A stretch of 64,000 nt of DNA from a filamentous cyanobacterium ESFC-1 (lineage in GTDB: Bacteria > Cyanobacteriota > Cyanobacteriia > Cyanobacteriales > Spirulinaceae), in NCBI GenBank assembly GCA_000380225.1, contig KB904821.1, positions 3,205,531 through 3,269,530 on the forward strand, written 5' to 3'. The notes under the pieces are model-generated. The model worked only from the letters and a program-made list of their open reading frames with translations. It ran no database searches and was not told where the DNA came from. A program made the position numbers and the translations under genes. This document shows, one piece after another, positions 44,067 through 53,289 of this stretch; the stretch's first letter is position 1; the number at the start of each line of letters is the position of its first letter.

Positions 44067-45821
44067 CTAGTTTCGGCGCGATCGCGACCTTAATAAGGTT
44101 TTGCGGGTTTCCGAGGGGAAAACTGGGGGAGTGGCATTAAAGTCTAAGTTGTCGCGACCGCGCCACAACCGTTCTAACTCTGTGGCGGGCATGGTTAAAT
44201 AGAGGATGTCTCCCGGTAGGAGCGATCGCTGCAAAAGCTCCCAACCGCGAATCAAACCGTCGGCCATTTCGATGTATAACGGCACAAAATCGGCTTCGCT
44301 GGCAGCTTCAGTCACTTTTTTACTGCAAAAGGGGTGATTTTCGGTAATGGTGGTGGCTAGGGCGACCCAGAGGAGATCGTCAGTCAGACCGTTACCCAAA
44401 ATCCGACCCCCCAAAGCCGCAGCAGCAAAGGCCGGGGTAGACAATTCGTTGGGACACAGCACCATCTCAAAACCAAATACCTGTTGCACCGAAAGGGAGA
44501 ATTGTGGGTCTTGGTTGCGGACGACGACGGGGAGACTCGGATGAATGGCCCTCGCACACAACGCAATTTCGACATTGATCATATCGTCAATGGTCAGGGC
44601 GAGGAGGGCTTCAGCCGTCTCTAGGTTGGCGGCTTTGAGGGAATTTGCCAAACGCGCATCTTCGATTAAAACCGGGACACCGAGCGATCGCACCGTATGT
44701 AAAAAGCGGTTATTGGGGTCGCACTCAATCGCCACCACTTCGTAACCGTGAGCGACCAGGTGTTGCAGGGTACGCATTCCCACTTCCCCGACTCCGCACA
44801 CCACATAATGACCCCGCGACGGCACTCTGGCCGCGTCCCAAAACTGCCGCAAGCGACTCCCCAGGACAAAATCGTTAATCAGGGCGTAGCATATCCCGAT
44901 CACACCTGCCCCGACAATCATCATAATGGCGGTGAAAACCTTGATCGTGTCTGGGGATTTCTCGGCCACTTGTTCTTGCCCTCCTGCCCCGGTAATCATA
45001 CCCACAGAGAAGTAAAAAGCATCAACAAAGGAGGTATTAAAATTAACGCAGACATAGGTAATGGTCGCGAGTAAAATTGTCCCCAACAACGCTAAGGAAA
45101 CCACCGCCACCGATCGCCCGTATTGGTGAAACGACCGCAAATGAGTCAGGGCTTTAAACCATTTTCGCAGCTTCGAGCGGCGTAAATTACGGACTCTCGG
45201 CTGGACTCCTACAAATAGGCGATCGCCCACCCGCAAATAACGGTCTTCAACAATAGCAGAAATTAAGTCCAACTCCCCCACAGCCGGGAGATAGTAAATC
45301 AGCACCCGCGAGCGATTGTCCCATAATTCGCTGATTTTGCGCCCCAACCAAGGATGATCCGGGGTAATTACTTCTTCGTAAATTGGCCAGGTTTGCTCGA
45401 AAAGTTGCAAATGACCGATGGCTTCATTCCCTAAAGCTGCAAATGCAAAAATCGGTGCAGCCAAAGCCGAAACACTCATGCTAACGTGATGAGGTAAGAC
45501 GCGATCTAAACGTTCCCCTAGGGTTCGGTTGAATAAGCGGTTAATAATGCGAATATGAGGGTTGACCGTGCGAGCTTGGGTCAAAATCGCCAGATTCAAA
45601 GAATCATCGTTGCTGGCGAGTACCAGGGTTTGTGCTTCACGAATTCCTGCTCCGATTAAGGTAGCCGCCGATCGCAAATCCCCGATCACAATATCGTCAT
45701 TTCGTTCTCCAGGAATCACGCGATCGCTAATCCCGACGACATCGGCTCCTTGTTGTCGTAGCAAAGTAAAAATTTTATAACCTGTCCGACCAAGCGCACA
45801 AACAATAATTTTGGGTTTCAT
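44067..45821 (-). CDS. Two-TM channel/transporter with two RCK (TrkA) modules
   Basis: A 584-residue protein with a first NAD-binding RCK_N (about 1-125; ALGRTGYKIF) and RCK_C (about 150-210). A two-helix pore segment (about 235-325) and a second RCK_N/RCK_C (about 340-560; CGVGEVGMRTLQHL) follow. The expected K+ selectivity filter TVGYG is replaced by GMITGAGG between the two membrane helices, so K+ selectivity is doubtful. Architecture with RCK domains on both sides of the pore is unusual among bacterial K+ channels. The function is probably ion or redox-regulated transport. Confidence 0.85.
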   Translation of the reverse strand: MKPKIIVCALGRTGYKIFTLLRQQGADVVGISDRVIPGERNDDIVIGDLRSAATLIGAGIREAQTLVLASNDDSLNLAILTQARTVNPHIRIINRLFNRTLGERLDRVLPHHVSMSVSALAAPIFAFAALGNEAIGHLQLFEQTWPIYEEVITPDHPWLGRKISELWDNRSRVLIYYLPAVGELDLISAIVEDRYLRVGDRLFVGVQPRVRNLRRSKLRKWFKALTHLRSFHQYGRSVAVVSLALLGTILLATITYVCVNFNTSFVDAFYFSVGMITGAGGQEQVAEKSPDTIKVFTAIMMIVGAGVIGICYALINDFVLGSRLRQFWDAARVPSRGHYVVCGVGEVGMRTLQHLVAHGYEVVAIECDPNNRFLHTVRSLGVPVLIEDARLANSLKAANLETAEALLALTIDDMINVEIALCARAIHPSLPVVVRNQDPQFSLSVQQVFGFEMVLCPNELSTPAFAAAALGGRILGNGLTDDLLWVALATTITENHPFCSKKVTEAASEADFVPLYIEMADGLIRGWELLQRSLLPGDILYLTMPATELERLWRGRDNLDFNATPPVFPSETRKTLLRSRSRRN

Positions 45822-46039
45822 TGAGGTAGGTCAAAAAAGGATGACGACCTGAATTAACGTGCTTCCCTATTGTGACGCAATGTAAATTATTTGGGTGTAA
45901 CCAGTACAACAATTTGTCCTTTGTCATTCGTCCTTGGTCACTTGTTATTTGTACTTCGGTATTAGATCGAGCAATTTAATTAAATTGCGGGTGCATACAA
46001 CATATTGCACACACCCGCGTTATCAATCAATGCCGAAAC

Positions 46040-46840
46040 CTAACGAATATTGTTGGGTAATTTCACACAAGGCACTTCCACTAAAACGCCCCCTGCAACC
46101 AAAACAAAATCGTTGAAATCGTCATCACTTGGTACTAATTCCACAAAGCCAGCAGGATTGAAAATGCCCTCCCCTTGATCTTCCCAGAAAATGGCCTCCC
46201 CGCGATCGCCTCCCCGCGCACTCGCTAAATCCCCTTGAGACCCGGCAGCCCCAATATTATTCGAGGCAAAACTGCGAATAAACACATCATTGGCCGAAGT
46301 ATAAGTGCCAAGATAAAACAAATAAGGGGTATTGGCTTCAAATTCATAAGCCACAGTAATTGTCCCGCGACCGTCCGCAGCGCGAGGATTTGCCTGGACA
46401 AACTCCACATTCGGGACGCGCACCGATCCTTGACGGGTCACATCTGTAATTGTCCCGGCGTTAACCGTCCCTAAAAAGTCCCCCACCCGGAAATTCGGAT
46501 CGTTGCGAAATGCCCCCGCATCTTCGCGAGTCGCTATTTGGTCGAAAGGTTGCGTTTCCACGAATAGCGGCACATAACGCCCCCGATCTTTGAGTTGATT
46601 AAACGTTGTCGCATCGGTGACGGAGGTAATCGAGGGGTCAGGATTGACAATCACGCCAAATTCCGAGCGGTTTGCCCCTTGGGTGAATTGCACCTCAAAT
46701 TCCACGATGGTATCTTCATCAAACAAAATTGTAGAAGTTCCCAAACGCTCTTGGGACAAAGCCGGGGGAGTCATTGCACCGATCCAGGTTAGCGCGATCG
46801 CCCCCGCGATCCATTGTTTACTGCAAATGTGTTGTTTCAT
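46040..46840 (-). CDS. Secreted DUF4114-like protein
   Basis: A 266-residue protein with a signal peptide (about 1-29, cut after ALS/Q). The acidic SDDDFNDFVL near residues 235-245 is the calcium-site-like DxDxNDF pattern of DUF4114-type domains in cyanobacterial surface proteins. WEDQGEG and GFVELVP precede it. No PEP-CTERM anchor is seen; the end is polar. It is probably extracellular or periplasmic; function unknown. Confidence 0.7.
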   Translation of the reverse strand: MKQHICSKQWIAGAIALTWIGAMTPPALSQERLGTSTILFDEDTIVEFEVQFTQGANRSEFGVIVNPDPSITSVTDATTFNQLKDRGRYVPLFVETQPFDQIATREDAGAFRNDPNFRVGDFLGTVNAGTITDVTRQGSVRVPNVEFVQANPRAADGRGTITVAYEFEANTPYLFYLGTYTSANDVFIRSFASNNIGAAGSQGDLASARGGDRGEAIFWEDQGEGIFNPAGFVELVPSDDDFNDFVLVAGGVLVEVPCVKLPNNIR

Positions 46841-47185
46841 TGATTTGTTGTTGGTTGTTGGTTGTTGGTTATTGGTTATTGGTTATTGGTTATTTGTTGC
46901 TCAACACAATCCAATTTTTAACCATTACCTCAATTGGTCATTAGTAATTGCTTTCCCCGATTGCCTACTGCCGAAGAAAGTAGGAGCTGGGTTTCCCTGC
47001 CCAATGGGGCGTTAATATTTTGTCGATTTTCGGTCAATAACGGCATCAAATTTGGCTTCCTCAAGGTTCAGATTAGGCGAGGAAACCTCGCCCCTACATC
47101 GAGTGTGAAACACTTTTGATACCCTTGGTTATAAACAAAACCAATCCCAATTGGTAATTAGTAATTGGTCATTGGTAATTGCTAA
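46841..47185. repeat. Repeat-filled spacer upstream of the DUF4114-like gene
   Basis: A TTGGTTR heptamer array (46855-46900) starts 15 bp upstream of the start codon. GGCGAGGAAACCTCGCCCCTAC (47076-47097) and TTGGTAATTAGTAATTGGTCATTGG repeats follow (47150-47185). No gene is seen. Confidence 0.75.
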
Positions 47186-47599
47186 TTACCAGGTATAAAA
47201 ATCAGGATTGAGCCGACTTTGTTCAATTTCTGCCACAATCCGCCGTAAAGTAGCCGCTTCTTCCACTAGCTCGCTGTATTGCAAACAAGCTTGAGGCACA
47301 GGCGGCGCAGGAACACGCTCAGGAGAATCAGGACGGGCATAACGGCGGGTAACATTCGTATTTTGTTGTAACGCCACCACCGCGCGATCGCAAGCTCGAT
47401 AGGCAACCGGGCCTTCCCGATTCACCGCCGCAATTCGGGCGAGTAAATCCGGATCGAGGCTATCTGGGGCAAAAATCGGGGCGTAGTTATTCCAGACATT
47501 GCCTCCCGTCACATCAGCGTAACTTTGGGCTTGACTCGACTGGGGAAACCAAGACAAAATCGCGATCGCGATACCGAAACCAATAAACTTATTCATCAC
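47186..47599 (-). CDS. Hypothetical secreted protein (137 aa)
   Basis: The signal peptide (about 1-24, ending SSQAQS) is followed by a soluble domain with two cysteines (CDRAVVALQ and ACLQYSELVEE) that could form a disulfide. The helical C-terminus ends DFYTW. Its start lies 9 bp after the stop of the 47609-48799 gene, so the two are surely co-transcribed. I do not recognise the family. Confidence 0.75.
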   Translation of the reverse strand: MMNKFIGFGIAIAILSWFPQSSQAQSYADVTGGNVWNNYAPIFAPDSLDPDLLARIAAVNREGPVAYRACDRAVVALQQNTNVTRRYARPDSPERVPAPPVPQACLQYSELVEEAATLRRIVAEIEQSRLNPDFYTW

Positions 47600-47608
47600 T
47601 CCTCCTCA

Positions 47609-48799
47609 CTAAAACTGATAGGACATTCCACTGGTCAACACAAAACGAGGGGAAAACTCATTTCCCACCACATCCCGCACCGCAGGGGTAATCACAAAAG
47701 GAATATTGGCGAAAGGTGCAATGGATAACCCCAAGCCCAGGTCTTGACCCGTCCATTCCGCGATCAAACTCACTGGCCGCGCCACTCGCACCGCAACGTT
47801 ACCAAAGACATTGGCGTTATTATCCCGCACAATTCGCGCCCCATTCGAGCGAAACTGATTCGACCCGACTCCAGCAGTGACCGAAACGCGACTAAAGGGT
47901 TTATCGAGGGAATCTTGGGTGCGGAAAACCTTGGTCACTGCGCCATACAGGGAATGTTCCCAGTCGTGACGGCCAATGTTGAGAAAACCATTCCACCCCG
48001 CAGCCACGGACACATCTCCAGGAAAGCGACGGTGAATTTTGCCGTTAAAGCCCCCTTCTCCGAAGTTAGGGTTATTGGCAAAAGCATAGGACAACTCGAC
48101 CCCCACCGCGTCGTCTGCGTCTCCTAAGCCAATCCCCAAACCGCCGTTGAAGGTAGACCCCGGATCGACTCGCACCTCTGATTGATAGTTTCCGGTAAAG
48201 AAAACCGTGTTGTTATCTGCACCGTAACCCACGGGAATATAAATGCTCATCGCCGGAGAAGACCGAGTTTGGTAATCTTCGGTAAACTCAATATCGTTGT
48301 AGCGTCTGGGTCGCGGACAATTGGAGGTATTGAAACCTTGGGCGATTTGTTCGGGGGTTGCAGACGCGACGCAAGTTGATTCTGATGCGTCGGCGATTTG
48401 CGGTGTTTCTATCTCTGGCGTTACCGTGATGCGATCGCTTCCCAAACTGGCTGCGGTAGTCTCCATTTCGGGGATTGCCAGAATTTCAGCCTCAGTTGTC
48501 GGTACATTAGCTGCAAATTCCGCCATTGATACCGAATTGATGGCATTTTCCGAAGCATTCGCGATCGCGCTGGTTTCTGGTTGCAGCGTCAAGGTTTCCG
48601 GGGGAATTGCCACTTGCTGCGCTAATATTTCTGTGGTTTCAGGGACGCGATCGGCGTTGAGATTATCTCCCGCGATCGCGTTTTGTTCCCAATCATCTAA
48701 TACTAAATCATTTCCCTCTGGAGTATTTTGGGCTTGGGCTGACATTCCCCCGGCCGCGATCGCGGTACAGGTATAGCAAAGTAATTTAGGTAAGTGCAT
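47609..48799 (-). CDS. Putative outer-membrane beta-barrel protein
   Basis: A 396-residue protein. The signal peptide (about 1-23, ending SAQAQ) is followed by a low-complexity Ala/Glu/Thr-rich stretch (about 25-170). The C-terminal 230 residues have alternating polar/hydrophobic strands, Gly-rich turns and a terminal Phe (SGMSYQF). This suggests an 8-12-strand outer-membrane barrel. It forms a two-gene unit with the downstream small secreted protein. The porin family is not identified. Confidence 0.7.
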   Translation of the reverse strand: MHLPKLLCYTCTAIAAGGMSAQAQNTPEGNDLVLDDWEQNAIAGDNLNADRVPETTEILAQQVAIPPETLTLQPETSAIANASENAINSVSMAEFAANVPTTEAEILAIPEMETTAASLGSDRITVTPEIETPQIADASESTCVASATPEQIAQGFNTSNCPRPRRYNDIEFTEDYQTRSSPAMSIYIPVGYGADNNTVFFTGNYQSEVRVDPGSTFNGGLGIGLGDADDAVGVELSYAFANNPNFGEGGFNGKIHRRFPGDVSVAAGWNGFLNIGRHDWEHSLYGAVTKVFRTQDSLDKPFSRVSVTAGVGSNQFRSNGARIVRDNNANVFGNVAVRVARPVSLIAEWTGQDLGLGLSIAPFANIPFVITPAVRDVVGNEFSPRFVLTSGMSYQF

Positions 48800-49109
48800 A
48801 GCATTTCCTCACAACACATAATATTTATTTCCTCGTTTGAGAAAATAATTGAGTCAAATCTATGGCTCAATTTCATTCTATGCAATTACTTTTTAATTGA
48901 AATATTCCTCTCCCTAAAGTTTTTAATTTGAAATAATATTCAAAATCGAAATATAAAAGACCAGTATCCTTTATTCAGCAGTTTTCAATCAAATCCGGAA
49001 TGTCTTGATAGTCGATACTGTCATACTTTATCTATTGCTCAATGTTTTCTTGTTTAAAATTATAAACTGTTAGCCTAACTAGACGTAATTTGTATACTAT
49101 ATCCAAGGC
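48800..49109. other. AT-rich intergenic region
   Basis: The promoter of the outer-membrane gene is expected near 48810-48900. Otherwise nothing is recognised; there are no repeats and no coding frame. Confidence 0.4.
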
Positions 49110-49292
49110 TTACCAAATCCGTCTTACTGGGTATAAATCAAAAGCTTTATCTTTACTGATTAGGGTTATATCTTCCGCGATCGCTTGGCTGATTAGTAAA
49201 CGATCGAAAGGATCGCGGTGATAAGACTCTAAACTAGAAATTAGTTCCAAATGTTGAAGGTCGTCGGTCAGGACAACATATTCATCCTTAGA
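49110..49292 (-). pseudogene. Truncated PIN-domain toxin (VapC-like) remnant
   Basis: The frame retains only the C-terminal part of a PIN protein: LTDDLQHLELISSL, the highly typical YHRDPFDRLLISQAI, and DITLISKDKAFDLYP, ending at TAA 49110. The N-terminal half with the first catalytic Asp is absent. In its place lies a copy of the CTCTCCC/GGGAGAGG dispersed repeat (49300-49345). No antitoxin gene is adjacent. The toxin is most likely inactivated by rearrangement. Confidence 0.8.
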
Positions 49293-49299
49293 AAATAAG

Positions 49300-49345
49300 T
49301 CCCTCTCCCGTGGGAGAGGGGTTGGGGTGAGGGCAAGCCCCACTA
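49300..49345 (-). repeat. Dispersed CTCTCCC hairpin repeat, inverted copy
   Basis: GTCCCTCTCCCGTGGGAGAGGGGTTGGGGTGAGGGC is the reverse complement of the 21151-21196 copy. It replaces the N-terminal half of the PIN gene. Confidence 0.8.
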
Positions 49346-49445
49346 CGTCATAACAGTTCTGCTTCCTGCTATATATCAAATTTGTTTAAATTTTGAAGAT
49401 TTAGAACCCCGGTTTCTTATCTGCCTATTTGATAAAAGTGAGGGC

Positions 49446-49515
49446 GTATTGCTTATGGCCAAAATGTTTGAGATTTTCGCTAATAAATGACTGAATGCGC
49501 ACCGCGAAGCGGATC
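49446..49515 (+). repeat. 70-bp direct repeat, left copy (with tiny ORF)
   Basis: The sequence matches 50232-50301 with a constant offset of 786 bp. It contains a 36-nt frame, MAKMFEIFANK* (49455-49490). The other copy encodes MTKMFEILANK*. Together they flank the two-gene cassette and TA remnants. Confidence 0.75.
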
Positions 49516-49566
49516 CCTACGGGATCGCGCACTCTCTGAAACAACAAGGGACGCGATCGCGTTTAA

Positions 49567-49749
49567 TCAATGATTATTAATAGCTTGATTTAACCGTGTC
49601 AAACGTTTTTGCCGATTTTCATTTTCTAACTGCATCGTAATATTTTCGAGTTCTAGGGTTGCTGCTTCAAGAACTAAACGACTGTGACGCATTTTTGCCA
49701 GTAATCTTTTATTAGTTTCAGGATTGGGAGTAGAAAATTGTTCTGTCAT
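49567..49749 (-). CDS. Hypothetical small coiled-coil protein (60 aa)
   Basis: The start is chosen at ATG 49749 (MTEQFSTPNPETNKR), which overlaps the preceding gene's stop as ATGA. An ATG four codons earlier would lie inside that gene. The protein is one long helix with heptad-like ENITMQLENENRQKRL. It is translationally coupled with the 101-aa gene. The two may act as a pair, perhaps toxin-antitoxin-like, but I recognise neither. Confidence 0.6.
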   Translation of the reverse strand: MTEQFSTPNPETNKRLLAKMRHSRLVLEAATLELENITMQLENENRQKRLTRLNQAINNH

Positions 49750-50051
49750 GGTAAGTTCCATTCATTTTTTACTTCTTGAATACTTTGCTCCATCGCCGGA
49801 ATTTCTACTTGGATGCGTTCGATGGATTGACGGACTAAGTTTAGCATATCTGCTGAAAGAACGGGCTGAGACTCAGCAATGCGTAACTGAAAGTTAGACA
49901 ATCGTGAAAACCAAGGTGCAGCCCTCTCAGCTACATTTTTCAGTTCGTCTAACAGTATAAATTCTGCCGATGTTGCCGCATCAACAATTTTTAACAACTG
50001 GTGCTTCAAACTCCAGATTGTTTCTGCAAGCTCATCGGGAATTTTTGCCAT
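49746..50051 (-). CDS. Hypothetical helical protein (101 aa)
   Basis: All-helical, slightly acidic, no cysteines and no membrane segment (MAKIPDELAETIWSLKHQLL...). It overlaps the next gene by 4 bp. Its start lies just downstream of a decayed DUF433/DUF5615-like pair and the out-of-frame remnant of the latter runs into it, so the cassette appears to have replaced an older toxin gene. Confidence 0.6.
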   Translation of the reverse strand: MAKIPDELAETIWSLKHQLLKIVDAATSAEFILLDELKNVAERAAPWFSRLSNFQLRIAESQPVLSADMLNLVRQSIERIQVEIPAMEQSIQEVKNEWNLP

Positions 50052-50106
50052 ATTTTTCTGTTTCTATTAAAGTTGGCGGTAACTGAGCATCAACCCAGAT
50101 TTTCAT
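50036..50106 (-). pseudogene. DUF5615-like (PIN-related) toxin, N-terminal remnant
   Basis: ATG 50106 opens MKIWVDAQLPPTL, the start I recall for DUF5615 proteins. After about 13 residues the similarity stops and the frame closes within the 101-aa gene. The start overlaps the stop of the DUF433-like remnant (ATGA), the normal arrangement for that antitoxin-toxin pair. Confidence 0.55.
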
Positions 50107-50185
50107 GCGGTCAAACGAGGGATTTCAGTGCGTTTAGCAGCAAAAATTAAACAGGCTTGGATATCTTCAACATTCAGAAAATACA
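50103..50185 (-). pseudogene. DUF433-like antitoxin, C-terminal remnant
   Basis: In-frame YFLNVEDIQACLIFAAKR is followed by EIPRLTA and a TGA that overlaps the DUF5615-like ATG. This resembles the C-terminal helix-turn-helix of DUF433 antitoxins. Upstream, the sequence turns into a GGGGCATATTGCTTGCGCCC repeat and the frame has stops. Confidence 0.55.
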
Positions 50186-50231
50186 GGGCGCAAGCAATAT
50201 GCCCCTACCGCCATCATTTTAATATAGGGGG

Positions 50232-50301
50232 GTATTGTTTATGACCAAAATGTTCGAGATTCTAGCTAATAAATGACTGAATGTGCGCCGCGAAACGGAT
50301 T
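50232..50301 (+). repeat. 70-bp direct repeat, right copy (with tiny ORF)
   Basis: Partner of 49446-49515. The 36-nt frame MTKMFEILANK* lies at 50241-50276. Confidence 0.75.
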
Positions 50302-50332
50302 CGGAGCGCGATCGCGTTTTGTTTTCTTCATT

Positions 50333-50779
50333 TTAAGGCACTGTCACCGCAACAGAAGCTTGTACGCGTTCTCCTTGGTGCATAATGTCTTCGTGACGGT
50401 TGGTGTTGAGGGTGACGGTAATTGTATGCTCTCCCGATGGTAGTTCGCGGATGTGATACCAATTGCTGTACAGTCTGGTCATTTTTTCGCCGTTCACATA
50501 TAAATGAGCGTGTCCGGCGTTGACGTTGCTGTCTTGATTGACCGTTTCTGGGGCAAAGTCGAAGTTTTCTGTGATAATTTGTAAATTCCACCCTCGCATC
50601 GGATCGGGGGTGAGTTCTAGGGTTAGGTTAGGGACGGGAGCATTTTCGGGAACCATCACTGTTTCGTGATGATGGTGGTGAGAACCGGAATGACCGGGAG
50701 AGGCGATCGCACGCTCAACAGTACCAACTGCGATCGCACTCCCTAACAAAATCGAGAATAACGGTAAGACTTTCATCAA
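50333..50779 (-). CDS. Secreted His-rich protein
   Basis: A 148-residue protein. A signal peptide (about 1-26) is followed by HSGSHHHHHE (about 30-39) and then a beta-rich domain with a GHAHLYVNGEKMTRLYSNWYHI-type core (split at about 88-109). Similar small periplasmic proteins often accompany copper genes, but no metal transporter is adjacent here. The His tract and HAH motif suggest metal binding, which is inference. Confidence 0.7.
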   Translation of the reverse strand: MMKVLPLFSILLGSAIAVGTVERAIASPGHSGSHHHHHETVMVPENAPVPNLTLELTPDPMRGWNLQIITENFDFAPETVNQDSNVNAGHAHLYVNGEKMTRLYSNWYHIRELPSGEHTITVTLNTNRHEDIMHQGERVQASVAVTVP

Positions 50780-50860
50780 ACAAAATTGAACATCAGCGCG
50801 ATCGCACTTATGTCATTTTTGCCCCGGCTTTGTCAAAAGACAGTCTGTCAAACTTCCGAC

Positions 50861-51664
50861 TTAGACAAAGCCCCGTTGACGCAAACGCCCCACAGAATTT
50901 GCGACAGTGTAAGAGGAACTATCCAACATTTTCGCCAACTCCTCAATATTGTATTGCCCGGAAGTCGGCAAAAGGTCTAAGATTTGACGGTCAAATTCCA
51001 GATTACGGAACTCTTGAGTGAGAACTGAGATTATTTTCTCAACTACCGAGCCGCCTCCCGTTGCCGCTTGCCCTTCCCCTCCGGTCAATGACGCGATCGC
51101 CCCAAAGGCCTTTTGAGTTACTGCTTCTTGCCCCATACACAAGGCATAGAGCTTGATTCGCCGCTTTTCTGCCGCCGCCGTTACCGCGTCCACATCCAAG
51201 CCACTCGGACAGCCTTCTGGCCAAGAGTCGCTATTATAACGGAGATATTCCCCTATGCGATCGCGCCACCACTGGGGGAAACCGTGAGGCGGTGCATCCC
51301 CCACTAAAATCCCAAAGCGACAGCTATGTTCGCGCCATTTCATCTGGGTACAAGCGTCGTATACGCCCCGATAAACCGCTTCTGCGCCATCCCCGCCGCC
51401 CTGGGCTTGTAATTTGCTAATCTCTTTTTGCAGGCGTTGGAGGTTGCTTTTCAGGTGATACAACCGGGTAATCATTTCGTCTTGGGGCGGATGATCCCGG
51501 TATTCAACCAATCCTACTTGCAAATCGATGTCGCGATCGCTCGACAGCAATCCCATTGCGTCTAAAAGTTGCTGTTTCGCGGCTTCAATAAAGCCTCCCA
51601 TACTTCCGGTTGTGTCCACGATAAAGCAGACATCTACTTGATTCAAAGCGTTGCTTTTATTCAT
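50861..51664 (-). CDS. vWA-domain protein with C-terminal winged-helix-like segment
   Basis: 267 residues from ATG 51664 (MNKSNALNQVDVCFI), preceded by GAGGAG; an ATG seven codons earlier lacks this signal. The MIDAS motif DTTGSMGG (about 14-21) and later conserved Thr/Asp positions define a metal-dependent vWA fold. The C-terminal ~45 residues (ILDLLPTSGQYNIEELAKML...VGRLRQRGFV) look like a winged helix-turn-helix. The combination suggests a cytoplasmic adaptor that binds protein partners and perhaps DNA. The partner is not evident from the neighbours. Confidence 0.8.
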   Translation of the reverse strand: MNKSNALNQVDVCFIVDTTGSMGGFIEAAKQQLLDAMGLLSSDRDIDLQVGLVEYRDHPPQDEMITRLYHLKSNLQRLQKEISKLQAQGGGDGAEAVYRGVYDACTQMKWREHSCRFGILVGDAPPHGFPQWWRDRIGEYLRYNSDSWPEGCPSGLDVDAVTAAAEKRRIKLYALCMGQEAVTQKAFGAIASLTGGEGQAATGGGSVVEKIISVLTQEFRNLEFDRQILDLLPTSGQYNIEELAKMLDSSSYTVANSVGRLRQRGFV

Positions 51665-51805
51665 TTTCTCTCCTCGCTTGTGCATTCGTCTGCGAGACTT
51701 GAAATTTTGCTTACTACAACTATACTACAAAATTGTGTCAGGAATTTCGTTTGTAGGGCTAAAGCCAAGTCGAATGCGAGGCGGTGGGCAGGATGAGTGC
51801 AGCAA

Positions 51806-51851
51806 TCCGGTTTCTCGTCTTGCGACTGAAGCAGCAAAACCAGAAACCGGA
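51806..51851. other. Perfect 10-bp inverted repeat before leuC 3' end
   Basis: TCCGGTTTCT (51806-51815) pairs with AGAAACCGGA (51842-51851). It lies between leuC and the vWA gene on the same strand, so it could act as a terminator or RNA-processing hairpin. Its arms resemble the AACCCCGGTTTCTTATC repeats at 49403 and 55133. Confidence 0.5.
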
Positions 51852-51882
51852 ATTTTTGAGGAAGTGGGTGTTGGGCTGGACT

Positions 51883-53289
51883 TTAAGAAACCAACTCCCG
51901 GACATCGGCAACTTTACCCTGAATCGCCGCAGCTATAACCATCGCGGGACTCATCAGCAATGTGCGTCCCGTGGATGACCCTTGGCGACCTTTAAAGTTA
52001 CGATTAGACGAAGAAGCGCTAATTTGGTCTCCTTGTAGCTTGTCGGGGTTCATGGCTAAACACATCGAACAGCCCGCTTCTCGCCATTCAAAACCTGCCG
52101 CTTCAAAGATTTTATCCAATCCTTCGGCTTCGGCTTGTTGCTTGACTCGTTCTGAACCCGGTACAATAAAGGCTTTCACGCCGTTGGCAACTTTGTGACC
52201 TTTCGCGAATTTGGCGGCTTCTCGTAAATCGCTGAGTCGTCCGTTGGTACAACTTCCCACAAAGCAAACATCAATTTTTGTCCCTACAATGGGTTGTCCC
52301 GGTTGCAGTTGCATATATTTGTAGGCTTCAGAGGCGATCGCCTGTTCGCTTTCGGGCATACTGTCTAAAGCAGGAATACACTCAGCAACCCCAATACCTT
52401 GACCCGGCGTAATCCCCCAAGTCACCGTCGGAGAGATGTCTGCGGCGTTAAACTGCACCACATCGTCATATTCGGCATCCCCGTCGCTGCGAATACTGTT
52501 CCACCACTCTACCGCTTTGTCCCAATCGTCACCTTTCGGGGCAAAATCCCGCCCTTTGAGGTAATTGTAGGTCGTTTCGTCGGGATTGACATAACCGCAG
52601 CGTGCGCCCCCTTCTATGGACATATTACACAGGGTCATGCGTTCTTCGATAGACATGGCTGCGATCGCGCTTCCCCCATATTCATAAGCATAACCCACAC
52701 CGCCTTTCACGCCCAAATGCCGGATAATGTGGAGAATTACGTCTTTAGCGTAAACGCCGGGGGGCAGTTCGCCGTTTACCTCGATGCGACGGACTTTCAG
52801 CTTTGATAACGCCAAGGTTTGCGAGGCGAGAACATCTCGCACTTGGGAAGTCCCAATCCCCAACGCGATCGCCCCAAATGCCCCGTGAGTCGAGGTGTGG
52901 GAATCGCCGCAAGCAATGGTCATTCCCGGTTGCGTTAAGCCTTGTTCCGGGGCAATAACGTGAACAATGCCTTGATTGCCCGAACCAATATTATAAAAGC
53001 GAATGTTGTTTTCTTTGGCGTTTTGCTCCAAAGATTGCATCATTTCTTCAGCCAAAACATCCACAAAGGGACGGGCTTGGTTTTCGGTGGGAACGATATG
53101 ATCGACAGTGGCGACAGTGCGATCGGGATACAATACTTTTAGCCCGCGATCGCGCAACATGGCAAAGGCTTGGGGACTGGTGACTTCGTGAATGAGGTGT
53201 AAGCCAATAAAAAGTTGTGTTTGTCCTGAAGGTAAAACGCTGACGGTGTGGGCTTGCCAGACTTTATCAAATAATGTGCCTTTACTCAT
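51883..53289 (-). CDS. leuC: 3-Isopropylmalate dehydratase large subunit
   Basis: A 468-residue aconitase-family enzyme of leucine biosynthesis. Fe-S cysteines are in VGSCTNGR (about 347-354) and [10 protein letters not shown] (about 407-416). [19 protein letters not shown] (about 128-146) is the family signature. It isomerises 2- to 3-isopropylmalate together with LeuD, whose gene is not adjacent. It starts [16 protein letters not shown], the standard N-terminus. Confidence 0.97.
   Translation of the reverse strand: MSKGTLFDKVWQAHTVSVLPSGQTQLFIGLHLIHEVTSPQAFAMLRDRGLKVLYPDRTVATVDHIVPTENQARPFVDVLAEEMMQSLEQNAKENNIRFYNIGSGNQGIVHVIAPEQGLTQPGMTIACGDSHTSTHGAFGAIALGIGTSQVRDVLASQTLALSKLKVRRIEVNGELPPGVYAKDVILHIIRHLGVKGGVGYAYEYGGSAIAAMSIEERMTLCNMSIEGGARCGYVNPDETTYNYLKGRDFAPKGDDWDKAVEWWNSIRSDGDAEYDDVVQFNAADISPTVTWGITPGQGIGVAECIPALDSMPESEQAIASEAYKYMQLQPGQPIVGTKIDVCFVGSCTNGRLSDLREAAKFAKGHKVANGVKAFIVPGSERVKQQAEAEGLDKIFEAAGFEWREAGCSMCLAMNPDKLQGDQISASSSNRNFKGRQGSSTGRTLLMSPAMVIAAAIQGKVADVRELVS

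Noticed and set aside
49749..49761. Earlier ATG (MELT...) for the 60-aa coiled-coil gene
   Set aside because: The ATGA overlap at 49746-49749 is the better coupled start.
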